A stretch of DNA of 64,000 nt from Pyxicephalus adspersus. Taxonomy: Eukaryota > Chordata > Amphibia > Anura > Pyxicephalidae. The position numbers and the translations under genes were made by a program. Under the pieces are notes generated by a model. The model was not told the DNA's origin. It saw only the letters and a list, made by a program, of their open reading frames with translations, and searched no databases. The stretch covers positions 48,328,142-48,392,141 of the forward strand of contig NC_092859.1 in the NCBI RefSeq assembly GCF_032062135.1, given 5' to 3'. Of the stretch, positions 48,071 through 60,457 are shown one piece after another. Position 1 is the stretch's first letter, and every line of letters starts with the position of its first letter.

Positions 48071-50980
48071 TTGTCGTGTGTCAACAAAACTTTAAAAATG
48101 CTAGTTGCCTGGATGTTGTGCCAAACCATGTTTTTATACTTAATGAGTCACAGACCAAAAACACATACTGTATGTTAAACACAAAAGTAAAGTAAAAAAT
48201 TGCCATACTAATTTTTAATCGGTGACTCGGATCAAGAGTGACAATATGACAACAGTTTCAGGAAGAAAGGTCAGCAGTCAGCAATGGTGGCCTTCACGTT
48301 TGGTTTATAAAAGGTTTTTTTTAAAATATGTAATTCCTTACTTGGCATTTTAGAAGCAGCAACAATATGCTATCAAAAAATATTAGTAACCTATTTAGCA
48401 CATTGCAAAAAAAAAAAACAAAAAAAAAATGATGTTTCATTATTTAATTTGCACAAAAGTGCCTTTTAATCTCCTTTAAAGACCTCTAATTTTAATTAGT
48501 ATACAGATGGGATTTAGTAAAAGAGTAAACATTGCATACAGAACACACAGTCAAAAAACTAAAGCAATGTGTGTCTGTCAATATCATAAATTGTATTTTT
48601 AAAGAACCATTTAAAAAACTGTTCTTTTTAAAGAACTTTGAGGACTACTGTAGTAAATGTGGGGCACAGCAGACACATGATTGTGGTAGTTACTTGGTAA
48701 CATGGAGTGCATTTTTTAATGTATATCTCACATTCAAAATAACCTTGGACATTAATACTAAAAATTCAAAATGAATAGCTAGAGAACAGGGGTACAGCAA
48801 GCATCCCTAGGCCACATGGAGTTCTAAATCTGCATTACTGCTAAATGTGGAAACAGTAAGAGTGAAAATAATGAACAATCTGTCCAGCTTTCTCCTCCTC
48901 CCACTAGCTACACATGTGTCACCTATCCCTATTTTGTCTGGAAGAGGAAAATGATATACCTACTGTCTAAGATGGGTAAATCTGACAATCTGATTTAATT
49001 GGTATGATTGGCCAGGAATTGTGGCCCAGATCCTATCAATTTCCATCCTACTGAAAATGCAAGTTGTATGATAAATGTTGGATAAATTCAGTTTGGCATA
49101 GATAGCAGATATGCTTACATTTGCTTTGAATCAGTAACTTGCTAAATAATGAGAAAAATACAGGAATGGAAGCCACTGCTTTTAATTCTTTTGCATAATT
49201 TAAATGTGATAACAATAAAATCCAACTAAACTGTTCTTTTTAATTTGCACTAGGAAAAGATCTTATGTCTATACCTACATATAATGTTGATACTGACAAG
49301 AAGACCCAATATATTAAACAGGCTAGAAAACCTATTGCTACTGCTATTATTCTCTTCTGATCAGCCGGCTACCTCAATAATGTCTCTTTTGATTCTGATT
49401 TCATACATCTGCATTCACATTCTATTTCTTTGCACAGTATATATGTATGCAATTGTATAAAGTCTATATATAACTTTGCAGCTTTTTCTTGAATTGTTGA
49501 ACGCTATAGACTAATCAATGATGCAGTGCAAATTATCTTTGTTTAGGTACACAGCATTTTTTATTAACATTTTATCACCATTGGTTCCATCAAGTAAAAT
49601 ACAAAAAAAATCTCAATCTCTCAGGTTCTTTTAGAATTTTATCCCCAATGTAATATACAAAGGACAAATACGTGATATATTAACAATATAGCAGAATACA
49701 TTTAAAATGTAGAGGTTTTAAGTGGTATAAGAGCAAATTAAAATGTCTAATTCTCATTTAAATATTGCATTTTTGTACAGATGTCAGCTTTGTAACAGAC
49801 ATGCAATAAGAATGGAATACATCTAAATGCTTTTAATAAGCTCAATATGAAATTAAATATTTAATTTTTCAGTATATGTGAGGCATGTTAGATGCAATCA
49901 CAGTGTTTTAGACCAGAGTTTCTTTTTCAAAAGCTTCCCTCAACTCCAAACAACAGTGCATGTTTGTAAAAACAAAAAATAAAATAAAAAAGGACTTAAA
50001 AGGTTAATATGCTTGTGTAAATGTGAGTTTACCTGAAAACATGAACCATTAGTGGGTTTTAGGAAAAGGTTTGGGAAACAATTTTTAAACAATAATTTTC
50101 CCTAAATAAACTTGAAAAACTGTTTTGTATTTATAGTACTTTAAATTAGATACATCATTACCTATTAATAATATCATTACTCAAAATAAAAAAAATGTTA
50201 GGTTGGTTTGATGAGGCAAAGTTTTGGCTATTCCTGGTAGTGGTGGACCTTACCTACAAAGGCCTTCCCTACCTCTCAAGTAACTTAAATAATACCCTAG
50301 CTAAATTTCATAGGAATTGCAGCCCATGATGACACCCCCTGAAAAGTTTAGGTATATAGCACTCTATCTACTATACTACTCTAAGAACACTGCTTACATA
50401 CAGAAAAGCAGTACATCCTTTTATATTTCCCTGCATCATACTCACACAAATGTGACATGCTCAGAAATTGAAACTTCATATCTTTGCTAATAATGACACA
50501 AAAAATGAAAATCAATTACAAAAAATGTTGTTTGCAATACACACAAGAAAGAAAAATGTTTTAAATTTAAAAAAAGAGATTTACAATTGAGTCCTAGTGA
50601 TAGAGTGATAGGGTTTCAGTGGAATACAGAGGAATATCCAGCAGGATACCATTTAGGTGGAAACATACATTCAAATGTTATGGATAGCTGTCTCAGAAAA
50701 TCATTTTGTTAAATGAACTGGATCAAAATTAGTAATATGAAAGAGGGGGGAATTAAACATTAGCTGACAACTGGCAGCAAAATTGGTCCCTTGGTCACAT
50801 GGTGTCAATCACATGATATTAAAGCCAACATTTTAAACTCCTTGGGACAATTCTAGCTTATAAGCCTTTGTGATAACAGAGCAGCTTTGAGATACCTACT
50901 TCACTTGGTTAGGAACCCCAAGTATCTACAAGTATATATTTACCTGTAATAATCATATGTGTATACAGTGTGTATATATT

Positions 50981-50984
<4 letters not shown>
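48071..50984. other. Intronic A+T-rich sequence, nothing recognised
   Basis: No gene or repeat end is recognised. Confidence 0.4.
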
Positions 50985-51034
<50 letters not shown>

Positions 51035-51653
51035 NNNNNNNNNNNNNNNNNNNNNNNNNNNNNNNNNNNNNNNNNNNNNNNNNNNNNNNNNNNNNNNNNN
51101 NNNNNNNNNNNNNNNNNNNNNNNNNNNNNNNNNNNNNNNNNNNNNNNNNNNNNNNNNNNNNNNNNNNNNNNNNNNNNNNNNNNNNNNNNNNNNNNNNNNN
51201 NNNNNNNNNNNNNNNNNNNNNNNNNNNNNNNNNNNNNNNNNNNNNNNNNNNNNNNNNNNNNNNNNNNNNNNNNNNNNNNNNNNNNNNNNNNNNNNNNNNN
51301 NNNNNNNNNNNNNNNNNNNNNNNNNNNNNNNNNNNNNNNNNNNNNNNNNNNNNNNNNNNNNNNNNNNNNNNNNNNNNNNNNNNNNNNNNNNNNNNNNNNN
51401 NNNNNNNNNNNNNNNNNNNNNNNNNNNNNNNNNNNNNNNNNNNNNNNNNNNNNNNNNNNNNNNNNNNNNNNNNNNNNNNNNNNNNNNNNNNNNNNNNNNN
51501 NNNNNNNNNNNNNNNNNNNNNNNNNNNNNNNNNNNNNNNNNNNNNNNNNNNNNNNNNNNNNNNNNNNNNNNNNNNNNNNNNNNNNNNNNNNNNNNNNNNN
51601 NNNNNNNNNNNNNNNNNNNNNNNNNNNNNNNNNNNNNNNNNNNNNNNNNNNNN

Positions 51654-51682
<29 letters not shown>
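50985..51682. repeat. Long (TA)n tract containing an assembly gap
   Basis: TA repeats run into and out of a 619-base gap (51035-51653). The true length is unknown. Open frames over the tract are artefacts. Confidence 0.9.
51035..51653. other. Assembly gap (619 N)
   Basis: Run of N bordered on both sides by (TA)n. Confidence 1.
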
Positions 51683-51686
<4 letters not shown>

Positions 51687-52960
51687 TATATTACATTTAA
51701 TTTTTTTTTGGTTTAGATATGGAACTGACTAAATATTTAATGCTCACAAATCACTACCAATATTGCAGTGCCTGTTACAGTTGGAAAATCAATATAGTTG
51801 TTGATTAACAAAAATATTAACATGAAATGTACACTGCACTAACTGCAGCAAATTCAAACCCTTTCTGTCACAGTGAAGGTTCGGTAAAGTTAACATAATA
51901 GAGAATGTTCACCTTGTGGGTCATCAGGAATAGGCCATCTTAGAAATGTGTTCAGTAAATAGGCATACAAAGCCGAATGCAGGCAGCACTTGCATTCTTG
52001 TACTGCTGATGTTGTCTGCCTCTAATCTATTCTTATCTGAAGACTGAACAAATTGTGCTCCAAGTTCTATGCAAATCAAAGCCAGGCAATGCCTTTAGTT
52101 CAGTCAATAATGCAGATGCTGTCTGTCTTGAACAATTAAAGAGGCTGTTTTTAATTGTTACCAAAGGAGCACAGTTGTTTCAAAAAGCTCATTCACCATC
52201 CACTTGTTTTTTTTTTTACTGTCTGTGTTTTATCAAAACAAAAATAGAAAATGAATTATTTTAATCAACAAGTATACCAAGAGATTTTTTAAACACAGCA
52301 CTTATCACACCATGAAAGATCTATTTGCATATTCCCATACTTTGTAACATGATTATAGCACACTAAAGTGCTTGTAGCAGAGATGGGAAAAGAACAGTAG
52401 CTTTTAAACAGAATGCAGTAAAAATTACATAAATTTATATTGTGTTGCTATAGTAACTGACAAGGAGAGTTCTTGGTGAATATTCTGGTAGATATGTATC
52501 GTTTTCTCAGAAAAAGAACTTTGCTATACAGGATACTTAGAATGAAAATTCAATTATTGATGTATTCAAGTACCTTAAAATACCTTGACTTTCTTGATGC
52601 TACTTAGGAGGCTTATTCACAACTATATGACTTTTAGTCTGAATACATTGTATTTTCATCTTCTGGACAGGTCTGTGGATAATGCTTTTGCATTAATATC
52701 GCAAAATGTTCTTGACTGAAATAAAATTTCGGTGTCTGACTATCTGCCTTAAGTGTTAATACAATTTACAGTGACTTCTACTTTTTCTGACTTCATGGGA
52801 GACAATAATCTACATTTATTGTGACTTGACATTTTACCTAGCTGAAATAAAATACATAGATTAAGTGCCATTACAAGATACTTAAATGGGAATTCCAGTT
52901 TATAGCATGTTGTTTTTAAACAATATGGGAGTGACCAACTATTAGGTAAATGCTGAATAT
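51683..52960. other. Intronic A+T-rich sequence, nothing recognised
   Basis: No gene or named repeat is recognised. Confidence 0.4.
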
Positions 52961-53200
52961 AAAATGTATGCAATGCAAGAGTGCGCATGTGATGGCTACT
53001 TCCACCGCATAACACCAAGGCACATTAAGGCTTTAATGGGCACATCTCAGGCAATACGCACTCCAGCCCGGAATATCAGCGAGGATTCCCCGATGATGTC
53101 CCACAGAGGTCAGCAATCTCAACTAACTGCGGAGGTGGCTACATCAATCGGCAGACTTAGAGGGACTCTTGTAGCACTTTCAAGGTATGCTGCAAGCTGC
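52961..53200 (+). other. GC- and CpG-enriched segment with an open frame, unclassified
   Basis: A frame at 52964-53215 gives 83 codons, of which RHIKALMGTSQAIRTPARNI and AEVATSIGRLRGTLVALSR look protein-like in composition. AG precedes the richer part near 52980, and AAG followed by GTATGC occurs at about 53182-53190, so an exon-like reading is possible. I know no family for it. A decayed element or a chance frame is at least as likely. Confidence 0.2.
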
Positions 53201-53761
53201 ATTATATACCACTAAAAATATTCTTTGTTAAAAAAAGGAATAAAATTATACAGCCACCAAATTTAAAGACATGAAAGCTAAATATATATGCAATCAGTGT
53301 TTTGGGTTTGAATATGATTAAAAGACAATTTCTTTTGAGAAAAAATGATACCTTCTGAGAAAAACCATTCACAAGGTCTACTTGAAGAATTCCTCCTAAG
53401 CGGGAAGTTTAGCAGTGCCTTTATAAATCTCCACAACCACCAAACGTTGGGTGTTCAATTGTGGGTGAAGAAAACATGTATTGGACTCCTAAAAGCACAG
53501 TATGGTTGTTTATTGGGGATAGACGCAACACAGGTCAACATGGGGAGGCTTTGCCTCCACTGGGGGGAAAAAGTTACAAATATATATATATAATTTAGCT
53601 ATATAGATACCTTAGGTTAGCAGAAAATCGTATATACCATTAACGCAGGCCAGCAAACAGGAATAACAGGAAAATATAATGCAATCATTGTCAAACAAAC
53701 AACCAACTTTACAGAGAGGTATTATGGATTCATTAATGGTAATGCATTGCTACCATATTCT

Positions 53762-53870
53762 TTAACCTACCTGGCGGTCTGATCATGTCAGTACATTGTT
53801 TATCATAAAAAAAAGCTGTTAAAACAAAGATGCATAAAAAATATAACTGTGCACTAGTATATACATACAG

Positions 53871-53904
<34 letters not shown>

Positions 53905-54222
53905 AATATATATATATAAATATTATAATGATTTCTTTGTGATGGATTCAATACAGTTATTTTGTATTGAATCCAATAAAAAATAATTTGAATTTCCCGC
54001 CTCCCGCACGCTCCGATGCAGTGCACTTGCCGGCGGAAGATCAGAGAAAGAGGATGCTGCCCGAGGATGGGATCCAATGAGCAGGATGCCGGAGGACGCC
54101 GATAAGACCAGGTAAAGGTTTTTAAAAAAATTTTTTAGCTACCCTGAGTGTGGCTCGGGGTTACCGCTTTCAGCATTTTTTTTACCCTGAGCCACACTGG
54201 GGATTACCGCTCAGGGGATTAA
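53762..54222. mobile_element. TTAA-flanked transposon (family D, copy 1)
   Basis: TTAACCTACCTGGCGGT at the left and ACCGCTCAGGGGATTAA at the right are inverted ends with TTAA borders. The interior holds a (TA)n tract, TTTGAATTTCCCGCC, and a hairpin pairing GAGTGTGGCTCGGGGTTACC with CCTGAGCCACACTGGGGATT. It is a non-coding relative, in opposite orientation, of the element at 56983-57579. The target choice suggests piggyBac or Kolobok. Confidence 0.75.
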
Positions 54223-54860
54223 GAAACTATAGTCCTATTTGAGCCTGTTTTTCTTTGTGGAAACAAACACACAATCCAAGAAGAGGCTACAACACAGGGT
54301 TCCAAAGTAAAACTTTAAAGGCCCCTCCTTCTCAGCATTTTGTTTTTGAAATATTTTCTGCAACAGCTGGCATTTTGTACCCATGAATGTAGACATGTTC
54401 CCACAGATTTTGCAATTATGTTTATACTTTCAATTTGTTGGTGGTGTCTTGCTTTTTTTTGCATCAAAACTATGAACACCATTTCAATCTGCATCTTCCT
54501 ATATTGTTATATTCTCCGGAATATTGCCTGTGCCATGCGCAACACTGGAACGGCAGCGTGAGCTTAGACAGCTATACGCATGGCATAAGTCCTGGTGTAA
54601 AAGGGAAGGGTTTGGGTTCTTAGAGCACTGGGATGACTTTTCATTGGCGTACAACCTGTATATGGTTTTCACCTAAATGGAAAGACGTCTGCTGTGCTAG
54701 GGTAAAGATTTATAGGAATGGTAGTGGAATATTTAAACTAAGACAGAATAGGTGGGACAGTCAAATAAGGCGGCAGAAAGGTCAGACAGGGGTCAGTCAC
54801 CAGGAGTTTTACATGTTACACACAAACATTGGAGTGCACAGTACTAATTGTACTGGAAAA

Positions 54861-55125
54861 CAAAAGGATTTGGCAAACATTGCTGGTAAATGCAGCAATG
54901 GTTTAAAGAGCCTGTTCACCAATGCTGTGTTGCAAGCCTTAATGAATGAAAATCACTATGACTTGGTTGGTATTGCTGAATCCTGGCTTTGTTCTTCACA
55001 TGACTGGGCTGTTAACATTCCTGGCTATACTCTCTCAGAAAGACAGAGTAAAACGAAAAGGAGGTTGTGTCTGTCTGTATGTGAAAAATTATCTGAAAGT
55101 GAATGTGAAAGAATAAATTGTTGAT
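54861..55125 (+). pseudogene. CR1 endonuclease N-terminus and adjoining text
   Basis: The reading LKSLFTNAVLQALMNENHYD, LVGIAESWLCSSHDWAVNIP and GYTLSERQSK is the start of the LINE apurinic-like endonuclease. The E of AESW corresponds to the metal-binding Glu (usually TETW). A frame slip later gives GGCVCLYVKNYLKVNVKE. It ends where the deletion begins. Confidence 0.8.
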
Positions 55126-55129
55126 GGGA

Positions 55130-55460
55130 TTTTTAAAGGTAGCAAAGTACTGTCTTGCATTAAAAGAGGAATAGACTGCAGAGATGGAGACATAATCCTG
55201 CCCCTGTACAAAGCATTGGTCAGACCACATCTGGAATGCAGTTCAGGTTTGGGCACCAGTTCACAAAAAAATATTGTGGTACTGTAGACAATGCAGAGAA
55301 GGGCAACTAAACTCTAAAAGGAATAAAGGAGCTCAGCTATGAGGAGAGATTAGCTAAACTGAATCTTTTCTCCCTTGAGAAGATACATTTAAGGGGGGAT
55401 ATGATTACCCTATATAAATATGTAATGATCCATTACACCATTATTTATTTCTTCTCAATT
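55130..55460 (+). pseudogene. CR1 reverse transcriptase C-terminal fragment
   Basis: The text LYKALVRPHLECSSGLGTSS is readable with small frame changes, then LSYEERLAKLNLFSLEKIHL and RGDMITLYKYVM. These are the distal thumb and tail of a CR1/L2-group reverse transcriptase. No catalytic YADD is present because of the deletion. Confidence 0.8.
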
Positions 55461-55880
55461 ATTCACTTTAGGGTCATTAAAAAGGGCAAGGGGGCATTAT
55501 TTGCGCCTGCAGCAAAATAAATTAAATCTCTTGATAAGGAAGGGATACTCCCTCAGGAAGTAGTTTCAGCAACTACTATAGATTGCTTTAAGAAAAATCT
55601 TGATGCATTTAAAAGCGCATAATTCAACTGGGTCAATAAATTAAAGTAAAAACAACAAAGACTGTTGATCCAGGAAACACCCAATTGCCCAATCACCCAA
55701 TTGTCTGAGATCAAGGAGGAATTTTTTCTTCTCTGTTGGAGCACATTGTGCCAAGGTTATTTTGCCTTCTTCTGTATCAACTTTGTCTGTGGACTATCTG
55801 AGATATGTTTATTTCCCTAGTGGTTGAATTTGAGGGATTTATGTCTTTTTTCAACCTAACTATGTAACTATCTTTGGAAT

Positions 55881-56982
55881 AATCTTTACTATCAAGTCAA
55901 ACCAGCATTTAAACTGACATTTCTAAAACACTTTCATTATGTTTTCTGTTTATAAATCCCCTTAGATTCTTCAAGTTCACATTTTTAATTTTGACAACTT
56001 TCCACCAACAGCCCAAATTTCATGTATAATTTATTCTTCTCATCATTTCTCAAAGTGCTATAAATCTTCTAATCATCAATCTCCCTCATACACATTTCTT
56101 AGCACTTCAGTCCACTTTAATTCTTTTGAACTGCTGCTGCCAGATTACTTTACCTCAACTGCCAATATTCCGCTTGTAGGCAGCTAGTCAGTTATAGTCT
56201 TGTTCATACTGCAAAAGGCTTCTGTGTTTCCCTATTCTTCCCAGTGAAAACAAACAAACAGGAAATGCAATATGCATTTAGTAATACAAAACTTATATAT
56301 ACCTATACCAAAACCTACATATATATAGTGTAACTAGCACAGCCAGATTATAATAGTCTACTGGTGAGCAAAGTGATTGTGTGGTATTACATTTTAATAA
56401 TTTTAAGGGAATTCTATTTGGGGTGTGCCACAATGTAGATAAACCTACTATGTCCCATTGTATCTCTGGATTCATCCAAAGTAAACTTCTGAGTGATGCC
56501 CTGGGTCCACTTTTGGCTTCAGGTTCCACTGAGAACGACAGCATCTAGGTCCACTTTTTAGTCAAAATTAGACTGGCTTGATTGTTTATATTGAAACTGG
56601 GGGGGCAGGAGACATGGTAAACTTATCTACATATCGAAACATTTCGGATGTCAGTACAGGTGGGGGCAATTGAAACCTATTTATTTTTTAAAAAATTATG
56701 TTGTCCTTTACATATTAGTGACAACATTGCTGTACAGTAATCATGAGTTTCCATTTATAGTAAAACAGTGTCAACATTAAGTATGTGGTCACTAAGCTTA
56801 GTGATAGTAGTGGATGCTATTAGGATCATGGGGCCTGTACTGTTGCTATAAATTCAAGTGACTATAAGTACAAAAGTGCCAATTCATTAAACTGTAGTAT
56901 TGTAACATGATTTATTCACATATCTAGTCATCAGAGACAGGAGTTTTTGTTCTTTGATGTTACATCAAAAAGTATTTATGTT
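55881..56982. other. Intronic sequence, nothing recognised
   Basis: No gene or repeat end is recognised. Confidence 0.4.
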
Positions 56983-57579
56983 TTAACCTCCTTGGCGGTA
57001 AACCCGAGTGTGGCTTGGGCTAAAAAAAAACAACTGAATAGGGTAACCCTGAGCCACACTTGGGGTAGCTAAAAAATAAAGAATAAAATTTACCTGGTGT
57101 CACCGGCATCCACCAGTGTCCAGCTCGTCCTCTGGTCACCTCTTCCTTCGATCTGTCCCCCAGCGAGTTCCGGGGAACGTCAGTGCACTGCCAGTGTGTG
57201 CGGTCGCTAGTGGCGCGGCGGGAATTTCAAATGATTTTGTATTGCATTCAATACAAAATAAGTGTATTTAATGCAATACACTGGATTTATATGTCTAAAA
57301 GCGGTACATCGTCTTTCTTGAAAATTTATTTTAAAGAAAATTTTATAATAGTATGAGTATAAAAAAGTTTGAAACACAAAATTATGTCAAGTTTTTATTA
57401 AATTTAATATTAAATTTATTTTTCAATTTTTCAATTCATTTAATTTATTTTTTTGACATGATTTTGTGTTTCAATCTTTATTATGCTATTATATTATACT
57501 GTAAAATACATTTTAATAAAAGACAATGCACCACTTTTAGACATAAATACAGACAGAAATGAACGGCCCAAGAGGTTAA
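56983..57579. mobile_element. TTAA-flanked transposon (family D, copy 2)
   Basis: TTAACCTCCTTGGCGGTAAA at the left and GGCCCAAGAGGTTAA at the right are inverted ends with TTAA borders. The interior AACCCGAGTGTGGCTTGGGC and ACCCTGAGCCACACTTGGGG form a hairpin. GCGGGAATTTCAAATGATTT and GTGCACTGCCAGTG relate it to copy 1. An A+T-rich section at 57310-57530 has replaced other text. No coding sequence. Confidence 0.78.
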
Positions 57580-58264
57580 ACCTCCAAATAAAGGAGCATA
57601 CCAAGAGCAGTCCATGCATAATAAAGAAAATAAATGCATTTCAGAACTGTGTCTAAGCAGTAACCTAACAGTTGTGATTTTGTCTTGAATTCCTGCTGGA
57701 AAAAGAACAGCACATACACTGTGGCCATGTACTTGAATGTCCTTTGTCCTAAAGCTTTTTTAGTGTTAGATGCAAGGGCACCCCTGATTCTAGAGAAAAG
57801 TGAGATTTTTAATGACATTGTGCTGCTTCCTATGATCCTAACTCAAGAGATAGCTGCAGGAAGCATCTCATTCCGAAGCTCTTCTAGATTTCCATCAATC
57901 ATCAGATCAACAGTTATGGTGGGTATGGGGGTGGCATGAACTCTGACATTAGGAAGCATTCCCATACTACCAAGATTTCTGCTTCCACAAAAATGTACAG
58001 TCACATATGTCCATCCTGGGTAAAAGATCAGCTGCGAGGAGACCACAGGCAATACTGGGGACAAACTCTTTGCCTTCAATATGTCTTTTATTAAACACAG
58101 GTCCATGAATGTACCTTCAAATCTGTTGGGTAAGAACCACAATTGCCCCAGCAAATCCCAAAGGTACAAATGACAGGCAGATATCTTTCTAATGATTTTC
58201 ATGATAGACAAATCTGAACATATATTTACCCAAACAATCTAATTAAAAAAATAGGTAAGAGATA
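57580..58264 (-). other. Unique-looking segment with a 122-codon frame, unclassified
   Basis: The minus-strand frame at 57843-58211 reads, among others, VVSSQLIFYPGWTYVTVHFC and TPIPTITVDLMIDGNLEELR, followed after one stop by a second frame at 57576-57818. The composition is protein-like but I recognise no family, and no acceptor or donor is convincing. It could be an old pseudogene, a piece of an unknown element, or chance. Confidence 0.2.
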
Positions 58265-59279
58265 CCCTGTTTCCCCGATTATAAGGCACTGTCTTATATT
58301 TTTTGAAATGCCAAAATATGCCCTAGGTCTTATTTTCAGGGGATGTCTTATTTTTCCATGAAGAAGACTACAGTACACATTTATTGTTGAAAGTCACTCA
58401 TGATCANNNNNNNNNNNNNNNNNNNNNNNNNNNNNNNNNNNNNNNNNNNNNNNNNNNNNNNNNNNNNNNNNNNNNNNNNNNNNNNNNNNNNNNNNNNNNN
58501 NNNNNNNNNNNNNNNNNNNNNNNNNNNNNNNNNNNNNNNNNNNNNNNNNNNNNNNNNNNNNNNNNNNNNNNNNNNNNNNNNNNNNNNNNNNNNNNNNNNN
58601 NNNNNNNNNNNNNNNNNNNNNNNNNNNNNNNNNNNNNNNNNNNNNNNNNNNNNNNNNNNNNNNNNNNNNNNNNNNNNNNNNNNNNNNNNNNNNNNNNNNN
58701 NNNNNNNNNNNNNNNNNNNNNNNNNNNNNNNNNNNNNNNNNNNNNNNNNNNNNNNNNNNNNNNNNNNNNNNNNNNNNNNNNNNNNNNNNNNNNNNNNNNN
58801 NNNNNNNNNNNNNNNNNNNNNNNNNNNNNNNNNNNNNNNNNNNNNNNNNNNNNNNNNNNNNNNNNNNNNNNNNNNNNNNNNNNNNNNNNNNNNNNNNNNN
58901 NNNNNNNNNNNNNNNNNNNNNNNNNNNNNNNNNNNNNNNNNNNNNNNNNNNNNNNNNNNNNNNNNNNNNNNNNNNNNNNNNNNNNNNNNNNNNNNNNNNN
59001 NNNNNNNNNNNNNNNNNNNNNNNNNNNNNNNNNNNNNNNNNNNNNNNNNNNNNNNNNNNNNNNNNNCTTCCTGGTGCAGAATGCCGGCTTGTTACTTTCA
59101 GTTTCACTCTGCACTGCAGCCAGGAGCAGACACGTGCTGCAGCCAGCATCAAGGAGACACACACAGGATCGGATCTCAGAGCATGTCTTATTCACGGGTG
59201 AGTGTATTATTTTAATTATTTTTTCAAAAATGGGGGGTGGCTTATTTATTGGGGATGTCTTAAAATCGGGGAAACACGG
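58265..59279 (+). mobile_element. TA-flanked DNA transposon with TTTCCCCGATT termini (contains gap)
   Basis: CCCTGTTTCCCCGATT at the left and, on the other strand, CCGTGTTTCCCCGATT at the right form inverted ends bordered by TA (58263-58264 and 59280-59281). Subterminal AGGTCTTATTTTCAGGGG and GATGTCTTA repeats match the copy at 1-381, as do CTGCAGCCAGCATCA and ACACACACAGGATCGGAT. The centre is unknown because of a 660-base gap. Confidence 0.78.
58407..59066. other. Assembly gap (660 N)
   Basis: Run of N inside the TA-flanked transposon. Frames across it are artefacts. Confidence 1.
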
Positions 59280-59281
59280 TA

Positions 59282-60457
59282 GGTGAGAGTGTCACACTGC
59301 ATGGAAATAAAATCTTCCTAAGCTCATGACTCCTTATGTTATTAAGCATAATATAAGGAACCCATATGCAGCCACTGAAGTCTAAAAGGCCCATTTTTCT
59401 TTCCTGAATACTTGTTTCGAACCAGTAACTTATGTGTGAAGCCAGGAGGTTGACAGCCTTAAGCATTCAAGTAAAGTCAGCAGTTGTATTTGTCATATTT
59501 CATAGGTACTTGTAACAAGGAGATTTGTTCAAAATGAGCTAGCAATGATCATGCAACCATTTGATTGGTGAAGATCAGTGTATAATTCCTAACTGCAGAT
59601 ATCATATATTTGAGTGTTGTGTTGAAAATATAGTGTTAACACTGACATTTTTTGAATACGTGTAAAGATGTAATAGCTTCTCCCTGCTTGACTCTTCCCA
59701 ATAAGATGATATGAAAATGTGCATTCCCTAGGTTTACCAGAGTTGGGTAATCTTGCTGTAGGAACTGTTACTGTTTTGGACCATTGTACACATCCAATAA
59801 ACAGAAATTCTAACTTTAAATTAAGCAGTGTGTGAGTGTTTTTTGTCATTCCTTAACCTTTCCCAGAAGCCCCAGAGAATGCTAGGATACCTGGCATATC
59901 CTGGCATCTTACACTGGGCTGCACACACTGTTGCTCTTAAAAGGCAGCTGACAGAAACATAATTAATGCTAAATGAATCCTAAATGATGCATTTTTGCAA
60001 AAAGAAAATTTAAACAACAGAAAGACATGTTCCATCTTGAAGACTGTAAGAAAGAAATTAGTTTACTATAAGGAAAAAAAAGTAAAAATATATTTGAAAA
60101 TACTTTGAAAGTACAGTATTTTGAGTACATGATGGACACTGGTTTTGCAAGTTAAATCTGTTTCAGTTAATTAACGAAGAAAAAAAATAAATAAAAACTG
60201 CTTATGAGAATGTAATTAATGTAATTTTTTTACAAATTTTTGGGTGGTGAATCCAGAAATGACCCTGGTTTTTTTACTATCACATCCAGTTGTTACGATA
60301 CAGGGTACCCTCCATTTTTTTCAAATACAATGAAATAATAATGAAATAACTTGAATGTACTGTTTATTTAACTTTCTATTGATCATACAAAGGATTTATT
60401 GTTTCTCTATGACATTTTTTTTACAATAAAACATTTGAAAATTAATCGGGGGAGCGG
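59282..60457. other. Intronic sequence; right part may be the flank of the transposase-like relic
   Basis: TTGGGTGGTGAATCCAGAAATGACC and GATACAGGGTACCCTCC near 60240-60315 lie just downstream of the broken gene on the minus strand and may be the end of the same element. I could not find a matching inverted copy. Confidence 0.35.

Larger units (their letters stand above)
54540..55880 (+). mobile_element. CR1-type LINE with its middle deleted
   Basis: The order is: end of ORF1 (54560-54700), linker, start of the endonuclease (54870-55110), then an abrupt jump near 55110-55140 to the last part of the reverse transcriptase, the 3' UTR and the tail AACTATGTAACTA at 55868-55880. More than 2 kb expected between endonuclease and thumb domain is missing. 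The 3' end matches the antisense copies at 19598-20645 and 41103-41200, so this copy ties the fragments into one family. Confidence 0.85.

Noticed and set aside
50959..51732. Open frames rich in alternating Tyr-Ile
   Set aside because: They are translations of a (TA)n microsatellite and a gap.
58384..59286. Open frames of 256-300 codons
   Set aside because: Most codons are unknown bases, and the readable ends belong to a non-coding transposon end.
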